A stretch of 64,000 nt of DNA from Paenibacillus sp. FSL K6-3182. GTDB taxonomy: Bacteria; Bacillota; Bacilli; Paenibacillales; Paenibacillaceae. The first letter of the stretch is position 1, and the number at the start of each line of letters is the position of its first letter. Location: contig NZ_CP150265.1 of the NCBI RefSeq assembly GCF_037976325.1, positions 5,265,501 through 5,329,500 of the forward strand, given 5' to 3'. Shown piece after piece: positions 36,068 through 49,968 of this stretch. The notes under the pieces are model-generated. The model saw only the letters and a program-made list of their open reading frames with translations, had not been told where the DNA came from and did not search any database. A program made the translations under genes and the position numbers.

Positions 36068-37471
36068 TTAACCGATGGAACCTTCCATCTCGAACTTGAT
36101 CAAACGGTTCATCTCTACCGCATATTCCATCGGCAGTTCTTTCGTGAACGGCTCGATGAAACCCATTACGATCATTTGCGTTGCTTCCGCTTCGCTTAGA
36201 CCACGGCTCATGAGGTAGAACAATTGATCCTCAGAAACCTTCGACACTGTTGCTTCATGCTCAAGTGTGATGTTATCGTTCAAAATCTCGTTATAAGGAA
36301 TCGTATCTGATGTTGATTCGTTATCGAGAATAAGCGTATCACATTTAATATTAGCTTTCGCGCCGTCGGAGTTGCGTCCGAAGGATGCAAGACCACGGTA
36401 TGTTACTTTACCGCCGTGTTTACTAATTGATTTGGAAATAATTGTCGAGCTCGTGTCTGGTGCAAGGTGAGTCATTTTGGCCCCTGCATCCTGATGCTGG
36501 CCTTTGCCGGCAACGGCAATGGACAATACCATACCTTTTGCGCCGCGACCGCGAAGGACAACAGCTGGGTACTTCATCGTCAGCTTGGAGCCGATGTTGC
36601 CATCTACCCATTCCATCGTTGCATTCTCATCAGCTACCGCACGTTTTGTAACAAGGTTGTAGATATTCGGTGCCCAGTTTTGGATCGTTGTGTAACGAAC
36701 GCGTGCATTTTTCTTAACCAAGATTTCAACTACCGCACTGTGCAAAGAGTTTGTGCTGTAGACTGGAGCTGTACAGCCTTCAACATAGTGAACGGAGCTG
36801 TCTTCATCGGCAATAATAAGCGTACGCTCAAATTGACCCATGTTCTCGGAGTTAATACGGAAGTATGCCTGCAAAGGCACTTCGCATTTTACGCCTTTTG
36901 GTACGTAGATAAAGCTTCCGCCTGACCATACCGCACTGTTCAAAGCAGCAAATTTATTGTCATTCGGAGGAATAATCGTTCCGAAATATTCTTTCATAAG
37001 CTCAGGATACTCACGAAGAGCAGTATCTGTATCTGTGAAGATAACGCCTTGCTTCTCAAGATCCTCTTGCATGCTGTGATAAACGACCTCGGACTCATAT
37101 TGAGCCGATACGCCGGCTAGAAACTTTTGCTCAGCTTCTGGAATACCCAGCTTGTCGAATGTTTCTTTAATTTCGGAAGGAACTTCCTCCCATGTTTTCC
37201 CTTGCTTGTCTGAAGCACGAACATAATATTGGATGTCGTCAAAATCAAGCTCATCCATGTTGCCGCCCCATTTAGGCATTGGCATTTTGAAAAATTGCTC
37301 AAGTGATTTCAAGCGGAAATCCAGCATCCACTCCGGCTCACCTTTAATATCCGAAATCGTACGCACGATTTCTTCCGTTAAACCTTTGCCTGATTCGAAT
37401 ACGGCTTTGTGCTCGTCACGGAAACCATACTTATAATCTTCCATTTCCGGCATTGATTTAGCCATGGTCAT
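36068..37471 (-). CDS. sufB: Fe-S cluster scaffold SufB
   Basis: Scaffold subunit of the SufBCD complex, on which Fe-S clusters are assembled in the cytoplasm. The protein has 467 residues, the usual length. Characteristic segments are [26 protein letters not shown] (in pieces), [51 protein letters not shown], and the C-terminal [28 protein letters not shown] lies five bases before the ATG at 37471. It is the last gene of sufC-sufD-sufS-sufU-sufB and is followed by a strong terminator. Confidence 0.98.
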   Translation of the reverse strand: MTMAKSMPEMEDYKYGFRDEHKAVFESGKGLTEEIVRTISDIKGEPEWMLDFRLKSLEQFFKMPMPKWGGNMDELDFDDIQYYVRASDKQGKTWEEVPSEIKETFDKLGIPEAEQKFLAGVSAQYESEVVYHSMQEDLEKQGVIFTDTDTALREYPELMKEYFGTIIPPNDNKFAALNSAVWSGGSFIYVPKGVKCEVPLQAYFRINSENMGQFERTLIIADEDSSVHYVEGCTAPVYSTNSLHSAVVEILVKKNARVRYTTIQNWAPNIYNLVTKRAVADENATMEWVDGNIGSKLTMKYPAVVLRGRGAKGMVLSIAVAGKGQHQDAGAKMTHLAPDTSSTIISKSISKHGGKVTYRGLASFGRNSDGAKANIKCDTLILDNESTSDTIPYNEILNDNITLEHEATVSKVSEDQLFYLMSRGLSEAEATQMIVMGFIEPFTKELPMEYAVEMNRLIKFEMEGSIG

Positions 37472-37493
37472 TCACGCTCCTCATAAATCTAGT

Positions 37494-40439
<2,946 letters not shown>

Positions 40440-40460
40440 CCGTTTTGCCCCCTTCTCTGC

Positions 40461-41240
40461 TTAAGCCTGACCGACCGTTTCATCTTCGATTCCAAGCTCT
40501 TCTTTTACCCAATCATAACCTTCGTTTTCCAAACGCTCAGCCAGCTCAGGACCACCCGATTTAACGATACGGCCTTGCATCATAACATGTACATAGTCTG
40601 GAGTAATATAGTTAAGCAAACGCTGATAGTGAGTAATGATAAGGAAACCGCGATCTTCCGAACGCATAGCATTTACGCCTTGTGATACGATACGAAGTGC
40701 ATCTATGTCAAGACCTGAATCGATCTCATCAAGAACAACGATTTTTGGATCAAGAAGCATCATTTGCAAAATTTCGTTACGTTTTTTCTCGCCGCCTGAG
40801 AAACCTTCGTTAAGGTAACGGTGAGCGAATTCAGCATTCATTTCAAGCTCTTTCATTTTGCTTTCCATTTTGCGAATGAACTTGATCAACGAGATTTCAT
40901 TGCCTTCGCCAAGACGTGCATTTAGCGCACTGCGTAGAAAGTCAGAGTTCGTTACGCCTGGAATTTCACTTGGATATTGCATTGCAAGAAACAAACCAGC
41001 AAGTGCGCGCTCGTCAACACCCATTTCAAGGATGTCAGCGCCATCTAGTACTGCCGTTCCTTCTGTTACTTCATATTTAGGATGTCCCATCAAAGCGGAT
41101 GCCAGTGTAGATTTACCGGTACCGTTCGGGCCCATGATCGCGTGAATTTCTCCACCTTTAATTTCTAGGTTAATACCTTTCAAAATCTCTTTTCCGTCGA
41201 TAGCCGCTTTCAGACCATCAATGACAAAATGAGTAGACAT
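40461..41240 (-). CDS. sufC: Fe-S assembly ATPase SufC
   Basis: An ABC-type ATPase driving conformational change of SufBD. The protein has 259 residues. Walker A is [12 protein letters not shown], the ABC signature is [13 protein letters not shown], Walker B is [14 protein letters not shown], and the H-loop lies in [16 protein letters not shown] precedes the ATG. It is the first gene of the operon, downstream of the promoter at 41306-41334. Confidence 0.98.
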   Translation of the reverse strand: MSTHFVIDGLKAAIDGKEILKGINLEIKGGEIHAIMGPNGTGKSTLASALMGHPKYEVTEGTAVLDGADILEMGVDERALAGLFLAMQYPSEIPGVTNSDFLRSALNARLGEGNEISLIKFIRKMESKMKELEMNAEFAHRYLNEGFSGGEKKRNEILQMMLLDPKIVVLDEIDSGLDIDALRIVSQGVNAMRSEDRGFLIITHYQRLLNYITPDYVHVMMQGRIVKSGGPELAERLENEGYDWVKEELGIEDETVGQA

Positions 41241-41291
41241 AATATGCTGATCCCTCCAAGGTTGGTTTAATTCGCTCAGTCACTTCTATAA

Positions 41292-41334
41292 ATAATAGAC
41301 TTTCTATTATAGAGTGATTCTCAATGATTCTCAA
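41292..41334 (-). promoter_or_regulatory. suf operon promoter with palindrome and repeated GAGAATCA elements
   Basis: On the minus strand TTGAGA (41334-41329), 17 bp, then TATAAT (41311-41306) form a good SigA promoter. The spacer and -35 region hold two copies of TTGAGAATCA. Overlapping the -10 is an 8-bp palindrome ATAATAGA-CTT-TCTATTAT (41292-41310). Either could be an operator; the direct repeats resemble half of a Fur/PerR-type site but the match is partial. Confidence 0.6.
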
Positions 41335-41522
41335 TAATCATTTTAATATAGTTTTTGTTATAAATCAATGTGAGATGTCTTTGATTCATTGATAATGTCT
41401 TTTTATTGTAGATATAAAACGAAAAGCTAAAGGTTGATTTCGGCTTATATTTCTCCTATTTCACCTTTAATCGGCAATTAGATGGGTTTTCCTCGTAAGA
41501 TCCTTTGATCAAAATAAATCTT

Positions 41523-42104
41523 TTATGCCAATGCATTTTTAATTTTTTGAACTTCAAACAGAAAGGTTTCTTCATCCAGTACAGGCAGCATCTTTGGAGA
41601 TGGTATTTCATTTTCCATTCTTACCCAAGATTTGCATCCATTATAAGCAGGCCTCATCGAAATTTCCAAAGGCGTCTCCAATCGGTAAACTCGAAGCAAT
41701 AAAACATGCAGCGGCTTGGTTTTTTTCCAGCGCAATCTTTCCTCTGCAAACGTATCTGTCCATATATGCAAATCGCGTAAACGATCGAGTGTTTCTTGAT
41801 CCGTTACTTCAATATCTTCAACGACCTCAGCGTAAGCTTCTAGCTTAATCGTTTCCATGTCTATCGACCAATTCGCTAACGTTTCATCCAAACCGTCAAC
41901 ATATTGCTCCTTTAGAAGATGTTTCTTCTGGTGCTCGTAAGCAGGCATTAAATAAAAGCTAGGGCTAATAAGCTGAAAATCTCTTGTTTCTTCAATGATT
42001 CCGCCTTTACGCATAACGATAATTTGCTGCCCCTCTGCGAGCGCTTTTACACTGACAGCCCACTCTTTCAAAGCGATCGGCTGTTGTTCTTTTTTTGCAG
42101 TCAC
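41523..42104 (-). CDS. DUF1802 family protein
   Basis: A 193-residue cytoplasmic protein of unknown function. The N-terminal IALKEWAVSVKALAEGQQIIVMRKGGIIEETRDFQLISPSFYLMPAYEHQ (in pieces) is the DUF1802 hallmark. The rest contains WTDTFAEERLRWKKTKPLHVLLLRVYRLETP. The start is a GTG at 42104 after GGAGGAAG; the ATG-like reading to 42143 precedes that site. It is monocistronic, on the far side of the suf promoter region (41241-41522), and divergent from mtnK. Confidence 0.85.
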   Translation of the reverse strand: MTAKKEQQPIALKEWAVSVKALAEGQQIIVMRKGGIIEETRDFQLISPSFYLMPAYEHQKKHLLKEQYVDGLDETLANWSIDMETIKLEAYAEVVEDIEVTDQETLDRLRDLHIWTDTFAEERLRWKKTKPLHVLLLRVYRLETPLEISMRPAYNGCKSWVRMENEIPSPKMLPVLDEETFLFEVQKIKNALA

Positions 42105-42248
42105 TATACTTCCTCCATCCAACTTGTCTATAATTGATAACATTATATCAAATGAGGGTATTCCAAGGCGAAATAATATACATTATACTATGTTGAGATG
42201 AATACTGGGCATTGCTGCCCAACTACTATAAACCGGAGGTGGACAGCC

Positions 42249-43460
42249 GTGTCTGCATATCATCCATTAACAGAACAAGAAGCCATTCAAATAGCTCTTT
42301 CGCTTGACGGTTATTTCCCAAAGGGGGCAAGTTTAACCAGCCGAGAAATTGGAGACGGTAATTTAAACTTGGTTTTCCACATCGTTGATTCTAGCAGCGG
42401 CAAGAGCCTTATTATGAAACAGGCGCTTCCTTATGCTAAAGTTGTTGGTGAGTCTTGGCCGCTTACACTCGATCGTGCACGTATTGAAAGTGATAAGCTT
42501 ATTTTGGAAGGCGAGCTTGCTCCTGGACTTGTTCCAAACGTTTATAAATATGACCCTGAGCTCTATCTCACCATTATGGAAGATCTCAGCGATCATATTA
42601 TCATGCGTCAAGGGTTGATTGGCGGAACACGTTATCCTAAATTCGCGGACGATATTTCAACATTTATGGCGCGGACTTTATTTTTCACCTCTGATCTTGG
42701 CATGAACCAGCAGGAAAAGAAGCAGCGCGTAAAAGCTTTTATTAATCCTGAGTTATGTAAAATAACAGAGGATCTCATATTCGACGATCCTTATACGAAT
42801 TCGCCTAACAACAGCTTTGATCCAGCTATTCAGGATGCTGCTGAGACGCTTTGGCAGGATTCACAGCTTCATTTTGAAGTAGCGATTCTACGAGACAAAT
42901 TTTTAACAAATGCACAAGCGCTGTTGCATGGCGATCTTCATACGGGCAGTGTTTTCGTAACGCCTGAATCTACAAAGGTCATCGATCCTGAATTCGCTTA
43001 TTATGGCCCTATCGGCTTTGATATCGGTGCTGTTATTGCGAATTTGCTTCTCAACTTTGCAGGGCAAGAGCATTGGAGCACGGATACAGAAACGAGAAAT
43101 GACTTCCGTCGTTATTTGACCGATTCGGTGCGTGATTTGTGGAATCTATTCGATCAAAAATTCCGTGCATTATGGGATGAGCATGGTCTCGATCGTATTG
43201 CTTCTTCAACACCAGGCTACCAAGATTACTATATGAATCGTTTGCTGCAGGACGCTGTTGGTTTTGCAGGCTGCAAAATCGTACGCCGAATCGTCGGTTT
43301 GTCTCATGTAATCGATGTAGATCGTATCCCTGATGCAGCTGCTAAAGAGAAAGCTCAGCGCCTCGCTCTTGCTATTGGAACATCGCTGATTCGCAACAAC
43401 CGCAATACGCAATCCATTGAGGAAATTATTGACGTTGCCTTATCACTTGCAAATAAATGA
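42249..43460 (+). CDS. mtnK: 5-Methylthioribose kinase MtnK
   Basis: Phosphorylates methylthioribose in methionine salvage. The protein has 403 residues, the usual size. EIGDGNLNLVFHI is the nucleotide-binding loop, LLHGDLHTGSVFVT with the catalytic aspartate is the kinase loop, and VIDPEFAYYGPIGFDIGA is the metal-binding motif, as in the aminoglycoside-kinase-like fold. The start is the GTG at 42249 after GGAGGTGG; the reading from 42198 would run through that site. It is followed by mtnA on the same strand. There is no S-box riboswitch in the short upstream region. Confidence 0.95.
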   Translation: MSAYHPLTEQEAIQIALSLDGYFPKGASLTSREIGDGNLNLVFHIVDSSSGKSLIMKQALPYAKVVGESWPLTLDRARIESDKLILEGELAPGLVPNVYKYDPELYLTIMEDLSDHIIMRQGLIGGTRYPKFADDISTFMARTLFFTSDLGMNQQEKKQRVKAFINPELCKITEDLIFDDPYTNSPNNSFDPAIQDAAETLWQDSQLHFEVAILRDKFLTNAQALLHGDLHTGSVFVTPESTKVIDPEFAYYGPIGFDIGAVIANLLLNFAGQEHWSTDTETRNDFRRYLTDSVRDLWNLFDQKFRALWDEHGLDRIASSTPGYQDYYMNRLLQDAVGFAGCKIVRRIVGLSHVIDVDRIPDAAAKEKAQRLALAIGTSLIRNNRNTQSIEEIIDVALSLANK

Positions 43461-43485
43461 TTGAACACAGAGAGGAAATGACACC

Positions 43486-44541
43486 ATGACAACAAATAAT
43501 TATGCTGGCTTGCAATCGGTTATCTGGACCGAAGACAGGCTTGATTTACTTGACCAACGGCTTTTGCCAGAAGAAATCGTTTATTTGCCTTTAACGACAG
43601 CAGAGGATGTATGGGAAGCGATTCGTCACTTAAAAGTACGCGGAGCTCCAGCCATCGGCATTTCAGCAGCTTACGGCGTCGTTCTAGGCAGCCGAGATGA
43701 GCAAACCACTGAGGCATGGCTCGCGCAAGTCGTCAAGCAAGCAGAATATCTCGCGACTTCAAGACCAACCGCTGTTAACTTGTTCTGGGCACTTGATCGC
43801 ATGAAAGCAGCTGCCGCTTCTTACATCGAGAAAGGCTTGTCGCTTGAGGAAAGCAAAGCCGCATTGCTAACGGAAGCAATCGCGATTCAAAGCGAAGATG
43901 AAGAAACAAACAGAATGATCGGTGAACATGCACTATCATTGTTTAAAGATGATATGGGCGTTTTGACACACTGTAATGCTGGCGGCTTGGCAACGGCTAA
44001 ATACGGCACAGCTCTTGCACCCTTCTACTTAGCCTTGGAACGCGGTATTACACTGCGTGTATATGCTGACGAAACGCGTCCTGTCCTTCAAGGCGCTCGG
44101 TTAACAGCATTTGAATTGCAGCAGGCAGGCGTCGATGTGACGCTTATTTGCGACAACATGGCGGGTATGATTATGGCTAAGGGCTGGGTAGATGCGGTTA
44201 TCGTAGGTACTGACCGCGTTGCTGCAAATGGTGATGTAGCTAACAAAATCGGAACGTACAGCGTAGCTGTACTCGCTAAAGCTCACGGCATTCCTTTTTA
44301 TGTAGCAAGTCCTCTTTCTACAATTGATTTGAATACGCCGACTGGTTCTGAAATTCCAATTGAAGAACGCAACGCGGAAGAAATTACAGAAGGCTTCGGC
44401 AAACGTACTGCTCCTCAGGGCATTAAAGTATACAATCCGGCCTTCGACGTAACGCCTAATGAATATGTAACTGCCATTATTACTGAAAAAGGCATCGTCC
44501 AAGCGCCATACGATGTTAATCTTCGCAAACTTTTTGAATAA
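43486..44541 (+). CDS. mtnA: S-methyl-5-thioribose-1-phosphate isomerase MtnA
   Basis: Converts methylthioribose-1-phosphate to methylthioribulose-1-phosphate in methionine salvage. The protein has 351 residues. [48 protein letters not shown] with the catalytic cysteine, [20 protein letters not shown] and [21 protein letters not shown] with the catalytic aspartate are all present. The ATG is 25 bases after the mtnK stop with AGAGAGGAA upstream. Later salvage genes (mtnW, X, B, D) are not in the window. Confidence 0.97.
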   Translation: MTTNNYAGLQSVIWTEDRLDLLDQRLLPEEIVYLPLTTAEDVWEAIRHLKVRGAPAIGISAAYGVVLGSRDEQTTEAWLAQVVKQAEYLATSRPTAVNLFWALDRMKAAAASYIEKGLSLEESKAALLTEAIAIQSEDEETNRMIGEHALSLFKDDMGVLTHCNAGGLATAKYGTALAPFYLALERGITLRVYADETRPVLQGARLTAFELQQAGVDVTLICDNMAGMIMAKGWVDAVIVGTDRVAANGDVANKIGTYSVAVLAKAHGIPFYVASPLSTIDLNTPTGSEIPIEERNAEEITEGFGKRTAPQGIKVYNPAFDVTPNEYVTAIITEKGIVQAPYDVNLRKLFE

Positions 44542-44554
44542 TCACTAGATAATA

Positions 44555-44619
44555 AAAGCCCTAATCCGTTGTTCGCCGCATTTACGCGTACAGCTTGATT
44601 GGGGCTCTTTGTTTTCTTT
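44555..44619 (+). terminator. Rho-independent terminator of mtnKA
   Basis: AAAGCCCTAATC pairs with GATTGGGGCTCTTT over a ~35-base loop, followed by T-rich TTTTCTTTT. It also lies just past the stop of the convergent gene at 44623. Confidence 0.7.
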
Positions 44620-44622
44620 TTG

Positions 44623-44928
44623 TTAAAGCATCAATTGGAGCGCTTCCGAGCCTTTCATGCCTACTACAACACCCTTTGTCTCTGCTGTTAAAGTAACGGA
44701 TTCCAAAGGGGCTTCCATCAACTCTTCCAACGTTTTTACTCCGACAGCTCTGCCAGCTATAATTTCCCGGTCTTTGAGTCGCTCATTAAGCAGAGAAACA
44801 TCAAGCGCACCGCACATAATATATCCTTTGTCCGTCATGATAGCGAGCAAAGTTGTTTTGGGCAGCTTCACTTCAACGCCAAGTACGGTTTCTCCATTCT
44901 CCAGTGTGAAAGGAACCATCCGCATCAT
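44623..44928 (-). CDS. DUF1805 (YunC-family) protein
   Basis: A 101-residue cytoplasmic protein of the YunC/DUF1805 family: ETVLGVEVKLPKTTLLAIMTDKGYIMCGALDVSLLNE...IIAGRAVGVKTLEELMEAPLE (in pieces) is nearly the whole domain. Function unknown. The start is the ATG at 44928 (or 44925) behind GGGGGTGG; an upstream reading to 44973 is rejected. It is monocistronic, convergent with mtnA. Homologues occur widely in Bacillales. Confidence 0.85.
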   Translation of the reverse strand: MMRMVPFTLENGETVLGVEVKLPKTTLLAIMTDKGYIMCGALDVSLLNERLKDREIIAGRAVGVKTLEELMEAPLESVTLTAETKGVVVGMKGSEALQLML

Positions 44929-45134
44929 ATAGGATCCACCCCCTTCTTTTACATAATGTAAAAGGCAATGCACTGCAACATCAGTATATGCAAAAGTAAG
45001 TTTGCAGTGTTGGATGTTTGCTTATTTATGCAGTGGTTGAGGGGTGAAATCACAAATGCGGTCACAAATTTATAAGTCAATCAATCTGCACTGCCAGCTC
45101 TTGTTGCATGTTGGGAGTCGCATGGCTATACAGA

Positions 45135-45443
45135 CTAGATTTTATTATTTTTCATTTTAATTATTCCATTTAAACGTATTTCATTAAAATTTAGTTCTTC
45201 TTTAATCTTCTTAGCCTCTGTTATCGCATGTTTAATCAAATTTCCATTGATTTTTTCACCTGTGTATACATTGTAATCATCAATTACTTCTGTCAGATAT
45301 TCCTTCAATTCAGCATCAGACTTATCCAGCAATTCTATTCCATGCCATTCTCCATCCCAAATCGCAGCAACACGCTGCCTATCATCGTCATTTGTTTCGT
45401 CATAATAAAATACCCAATACTTATACTTCTTGTTGATTTTCAT
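45135..45443 (-). CDS. Small acidic/basic hypothetical protein, possible immunity protein
   Basis: A 102-residue protein I do not recognise. It begins with an aromatic beta-hairpin-like stretch (MKINKKYKYWVFYYDETND), then an acidic middle (LLDKSDAELKEYLTEVIDDY) and a basic tail. GAGGGG lies eight bases before the ATG, so translation is likely. AT content is higher than in the flanking metabolic genes. It sits directly downstream on the same strand of what looks like the end of a polymorphic-toxin nuclease (45578-45733), an arrangement typical of an immunity gene. That role is inferred. Confidence 0.55.
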   Translation of the reverse strand: MKINKKYKYWVFYYDETNDDDRQRVAAIWDGEWHGIELLDKSDAELKEYLTEVIDDYNVYTGEKINGNLIKHAITEAKKIKEELNFNEIRLNGIIKMKNNKI

Positions 45444-45577
45444 CTCCTCATCCCCTCAAATGAAACCGAGATTTCACTACCTAATATAATCACATTTAAT
45501 CTGTTTCGTAATACTGATTGTGTATGGGTCAGCTTCAATTTCAAAAATGTTGCTGCTATATTTTTCATGATAGTCTC

Positions 45578-45733
45578 TTAGAAAAATAATCTGTTGTTCT
45601 GATCCATTTTTTCAGCTCTAACCTTTTCCATTATAGCCTTATCATTTAAATAGTCAGAGCCAGTAAGACCTCTATGTATATACTTAGATTGGAGATCATA
45701 CCAGTGTCCTACTTCGTAAAGAACTAATAAATA
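45578..45733 (-). pseudogene. Possible 3' remnant of a polymorphic-toxin nuclease
   Basis: A minus-strand frame between stops at 45736 and 45578 reads LYEVGHWYDLQSKYIHRGL, then TGSDYLNDKAIMEKV and a short tail with DQNNRLFF. The VGH...Y...L...S.YLN pattern recalls the end of GH-E/HNH-type toxin domains carried at the C-terminus of WapA/Rhs-type proteins. There is no start codon, ribosome-binding site or upstream toxin body, so it would be a decayed fragment. The remaining gap bases 45444-45577 and 45734-45931 show no gene; a 43-codon frame (start near 45570) is not convincing. Confidence 0.35.
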
Positions 45734-45931
45734 TCAATAAAGGCGAAGTGTTTATTCAATTGCTCCTCCTAAAACGAGTAAGCATCCTTTTCTGATTCTA
45801 TTACCCATAGAAATTGCAATAACGAATAACTTCTTGTTTAAAAGATATTTCCTACCTCAGGCAGATGTCCAAGCGGGCAGGTTAATGCCTGCATTAAATA
45901 GTTAGATATTATAATTAGGAGGGATTTAGGT

Positions 45932-46306
45932 ATGGGTTGTAATAATTCTGCAACTGCTTTAACTTGTTGTGCTGATAAAAACTTTGTACAAGATAAAGTA
46001 TGTACCCCCTGGAGTGGCACCGTTGTCGCTGCTGACGTCCTAGTTGTCGTATTCACAAATAATATTAATCAAAATATTGTCGGTACCGGGTATTTGCAAT
46101 ACGACATCGGTCCAGATGATATTACATTTGATTTTCTCGACAGCACGGGAACTCCAATCAATGCTGCTCCATTTACACTCTCTCCCGGAACGAGTCTTGC
46201 TTTTACGTATAGGCGCTTCAGTGCCATTCAAATAACGCTTCCAGCAGCTTCACCAGGTACCTATCAAGGGGAGTTCTGCATAACTACCCGTTACCCTGTC
46301 CAATAA
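45932..46306 (+). CDS. Endospore appendage (S-Ena type, DUF3992) subunit
   Basis: A 124-residue pilus subunit for endospore appendages, as described for Ena1A/Ena1B of the Bacillus cereus group. The N-terminal connector MGCNNSATALTCC with the conserved Cys-Cys (cross-strand disulfides to the next subunit), ADKNFVQDKVCTPWSG, NNINQNIVGTGYLQYDIG, AFTYRRFSAIQIT and the end GTYQGEFCITTRYPVQ follow the Ena1 pattern closely. AGGAGGGA lies seven bases before the ATG. It has no signal peptide, in keeping with mother-cell assembly. It is first of a two-gene Ena operon. Confidence 0.88.
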   Translation: MGCNNSATALTCCADKNFVQDKVCTPWSGTVVAADVLVVVFTNNINQNIVGTGYLQYDIGPDDITFDFLDSTGTPINAAPFTLSPGTSLAFTYRRFSAIQITLPAASPGTYQGEFCITTRYPVQ

Positions 46307-46333
46307 AATAAACGAGTGGAGGGATAAAGGAAT

Positions 46334-46675
46334 ATGTGTGAAGCAAATTCTACACTTAGTTGTTGCTCAGACAAAGTCATTGTGCAAGATAAAGTGTGCT
46401 CGAATTGGCAATTAGCTGCAGCTGGGACCCAAATCATTTATTCGAACAATATATCACAAACCATCAATGGTACAGGATATGTTAAATATGAAACCGGTAC
46501 AGCACCATTAACAGTAAGCTTCTTCAGAACAGGAATCGTAGCAGCTATTCAAACTATAGTTATTCCTGTTGGAGGCAGTGCATCATTTACGGTAGCACGA
46601 TTTAATACCATTTCCTTAACTACGACGGCAGCAGCACAAGGGGAGTTTTGTATTACTGTCCGTTATAGTCTTTAA
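46334..46675 (+). CDS. Endospore appendage (S-Ena type, DUF3992) subunit, second
   Basis: A 113-residue paralogue of the preceding gene: CEANSTLSCCSDKVIVQDKVCSNW, NNISQTINGTGYVKYETG, FTVARFNTISLTT and GEFCITVRYSL match position by position. The connector again carries Cys residues. GGAGGGATAAAGG precedes the ATG. It begins 27 bases after the first subunit, so the two should be co-expressed, as Ena1A and Ena1B are in the B. cereus group. The order and number of subunits in the fibre cannot be told. Confidence 0.88.
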   Translation: MCEANSTLSCCSDKVIVQDKVCSNWQLAAAGTQIIYSNNISQTINGTGYVKYETGTAPLTVSFFRTGIVAAIQTIVIPVGGSASFTVARFNTISLTTTAAAQGEFCITVRYSL

Positions 46676-46692
46676 TCTTATAGCTCAATAAT

Positions 46693-46730
46693 AAAGGATG
46701 GTTCTTCATTTATTGAAGAACCACCCTTTA
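46693..46730. terminator. Bidirectional terminator between the Ena operon and Ena-like gene
   Basis: AAAGGATGGTTCTTCA pairs with TGAAGAACCACCCTTT, the plus strand followed by an interrupted T-run. It is shared by the convergent gene whose stop is at 46731. Confidence 0.8.
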
Positions 46731-47336
46731 TTATTGTTCATTTAATGGAATAGGGTTCGAATGCAGAGCAATCGTAGTTGAAATTACATATTTCCCCTCA
46801 ATATAAAGTAATTCATTGCCTTTTGCAGAAACTTTTACGGACTTAATGCCTTCACCAATAAAATTAACCGTATTGCCAGGTGGTACAATCATTAGTTTAG
46901 TTTCTGTACCAACAATTTCTACTTCCAAAGGATCTGTGCTCGATGGACTCGAGTATATAGTAATTTGCGCCGCCTTAACTTTTGCTTCAATATCTGTCTC
47001 CCATATTTGAAGTCCCGTTAGATTACCCTGGAGTAATATATTTCCACAGCATTCTTTTTCGACCAGCATAGTCGCAGGATCAACGCAAGGTGGATCCGGG
47101 CAAGGTCTAGGACACGGCCTTGGACATGGTCTCGGTCTTGGTCTGTGACATCGCTTAGGAGGGCACGGAAATATCGGGAAACATCTCTTCCTTCGGGCTC
47201 TTTTTTTACAGCATTTTTTCATTATTATATATTTTGATTTTTGTTTATTTATTTGTATAAAAGAGGGTTTCACCATGAGAACATTCATTGATTCAAATAA
47301 GGGCTTTTTCCTTGAACAGTATCTCCTTTTCAGCAT
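46731..47336 (-). CDS. Ena-like protein (Ena1C-type) with Arg/Pro/Cys-rich linker
   Basis: A ~201-residue protein. Residues ~45-85 are extremely Arg/Lys/Cys/Pro-rich (KKCCKKRARRKRCF, then repeats of RPRPCPRPCPRP). Residues ~95-200 look like a DUF3992/Ena fold: VEKECCGNILLQGNLTGLQIWET, VPPGNTVNFIGEGIKSVKVSA, LLYIEGKYVIST. It is convergent with the two Ena subunits and next to the collagen-like gene, so an Ena1C-like base or cap role is plausible. The start is uncertain: ATG 47336 follows GAGGGGGG; ATG 47222 (MKKCCKK) would remove a 38-residue leader but lacks a good site. Confidence 0.7.
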   Translation of the reverse strand: MLKRRYCSRKKPLFESMNVLMVKPSFIQINKQKSKYIIMKKCCKKRARRKRCFPIFPCPPKRCHRPRPRPCPRPCPRPCPDPPCVDPATMLVEKECCGNILLQGNLTGLQIWETDIEAKVKAAQITIYSSPSSTDPLEVEIVGTETKLMIVPPGNTVNFIGEGIKSVKVSAKGNELLYIEGKYVISTTIALHSNPIPLNEQ

Positions 47337-47488
47337 ATTCCCCCCTCTTTCAAAAAACACATATTCCTGTTCATACTTATATTAAATGTATCTTTCCGGC
47401 ACATGGTTATACATTATCTGAATTTATTCCAAAAGAGGTCATATGCCTAGTAGATTTGACCTCCATTATCGAAATGAATGATTGATTA

Positions 47489-49363
<1,875 letters not shown>

Positions 49364-49906
49364 ATGGAAAAACATAACTCTTCACAAGACCGAGCATCCT
49401 TTATTTTTAATATTGAGGTGCTTGTAGAAGGGAAAAACAACGCTGCAGCGCTTGAGCAATTGCTTCATTCGCTAAATGGTTCTGACTTTGTTGATTTCCG
49501 TATATTATCTGGCATCCAACTTGGAGAGCAAATCGAACATCGCAAGAACAATACAAGCTCCACACATGAAATTCCTTTGCCGCCTAACCTAACTAAAGAT
49601 GCTGACAGCATACAACCTAACGGAACTTCAACCACCATTCCTGAGAAAACAAAAGACGCTAAAAAGGCTGACAAGCCAGCAGCAGATGCTCTGGAAGCTT
49701 TAAGCTATTACGACAAAATAAGAGCACTCATGAAAAACAATACCTTAATCCGGCTCCTCATTAATAAAGGCTTAGGTATTACGCTCAGCATTCCTTGCCG
49801 AATCATTAATATGGATGAGTCGGAAAATATTATTACCGTTTATCATGTCGACGAGAAGCAAGTGTATACGTTTCGAATGAACGAAATTGAAGACTTTTCT
49901 TACTAA
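49364..49906 (+). CDS. Hypothetical protein, two-domain with charged linker
   Basis: A 180-residue cytoplasmic protein I do not recognise. Residues 1-60 form a compact alpha/beta start (FIFNIEVLVEGKNNAAALEQLLHSL). Residues 61-110 are a disordered Pro/Lys/Asp linker (KDAKKADKPAAD). Residues 115-180 are a second small domain (YYDKIRALMKNNTLIRLLINKGLG, IPCRIINMDESENIITVYHVDEKQVYTFRMNEIEDF). CGGAGG precedes the ATG. It is monocistronic with its own terminator, near the Ena locus but with no proven tie to it. Confidence 0.75.
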   Translation: MEKHNSSQDRASFIFNIEVLVEGKNNAAALEQLLHSLNGSDFVDFRILSGIQLGEQIEHRKNNTSSTHEIPLPPNLTKDADSIQPNGTSTTIPEKTKDAKKADKPAADALEALSYYDKIRALMKNNTLIRLLINKGLGITLSIPCRIINMDESENIITVYHVDEKQVYTFRMNEIEDFSY

Positions 49907-49922
49907 TCCACGCATGAAATAG

Positions 49923-49968
49923 AAAAACCGTTCCAATGACTGTTTATCAGCCATAGAACGGTTTTTTT
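49923..49968. terminator. Bidirectional rho-independent terminator
   Basis: AAAAACCGTTC and GAACGGTTTTTTT arms with a 22-base loop, between the plus-strand hypothetical gene and the minus-strand GGDEF/EAL gene. Confidence 0.9.

Noticed and set aside
42105..42248. S-box (SAM) riboswitch before mtnK
   Set aside because: The gap is only about 145 bases and lacks the S-box consensus stems and a terminator.
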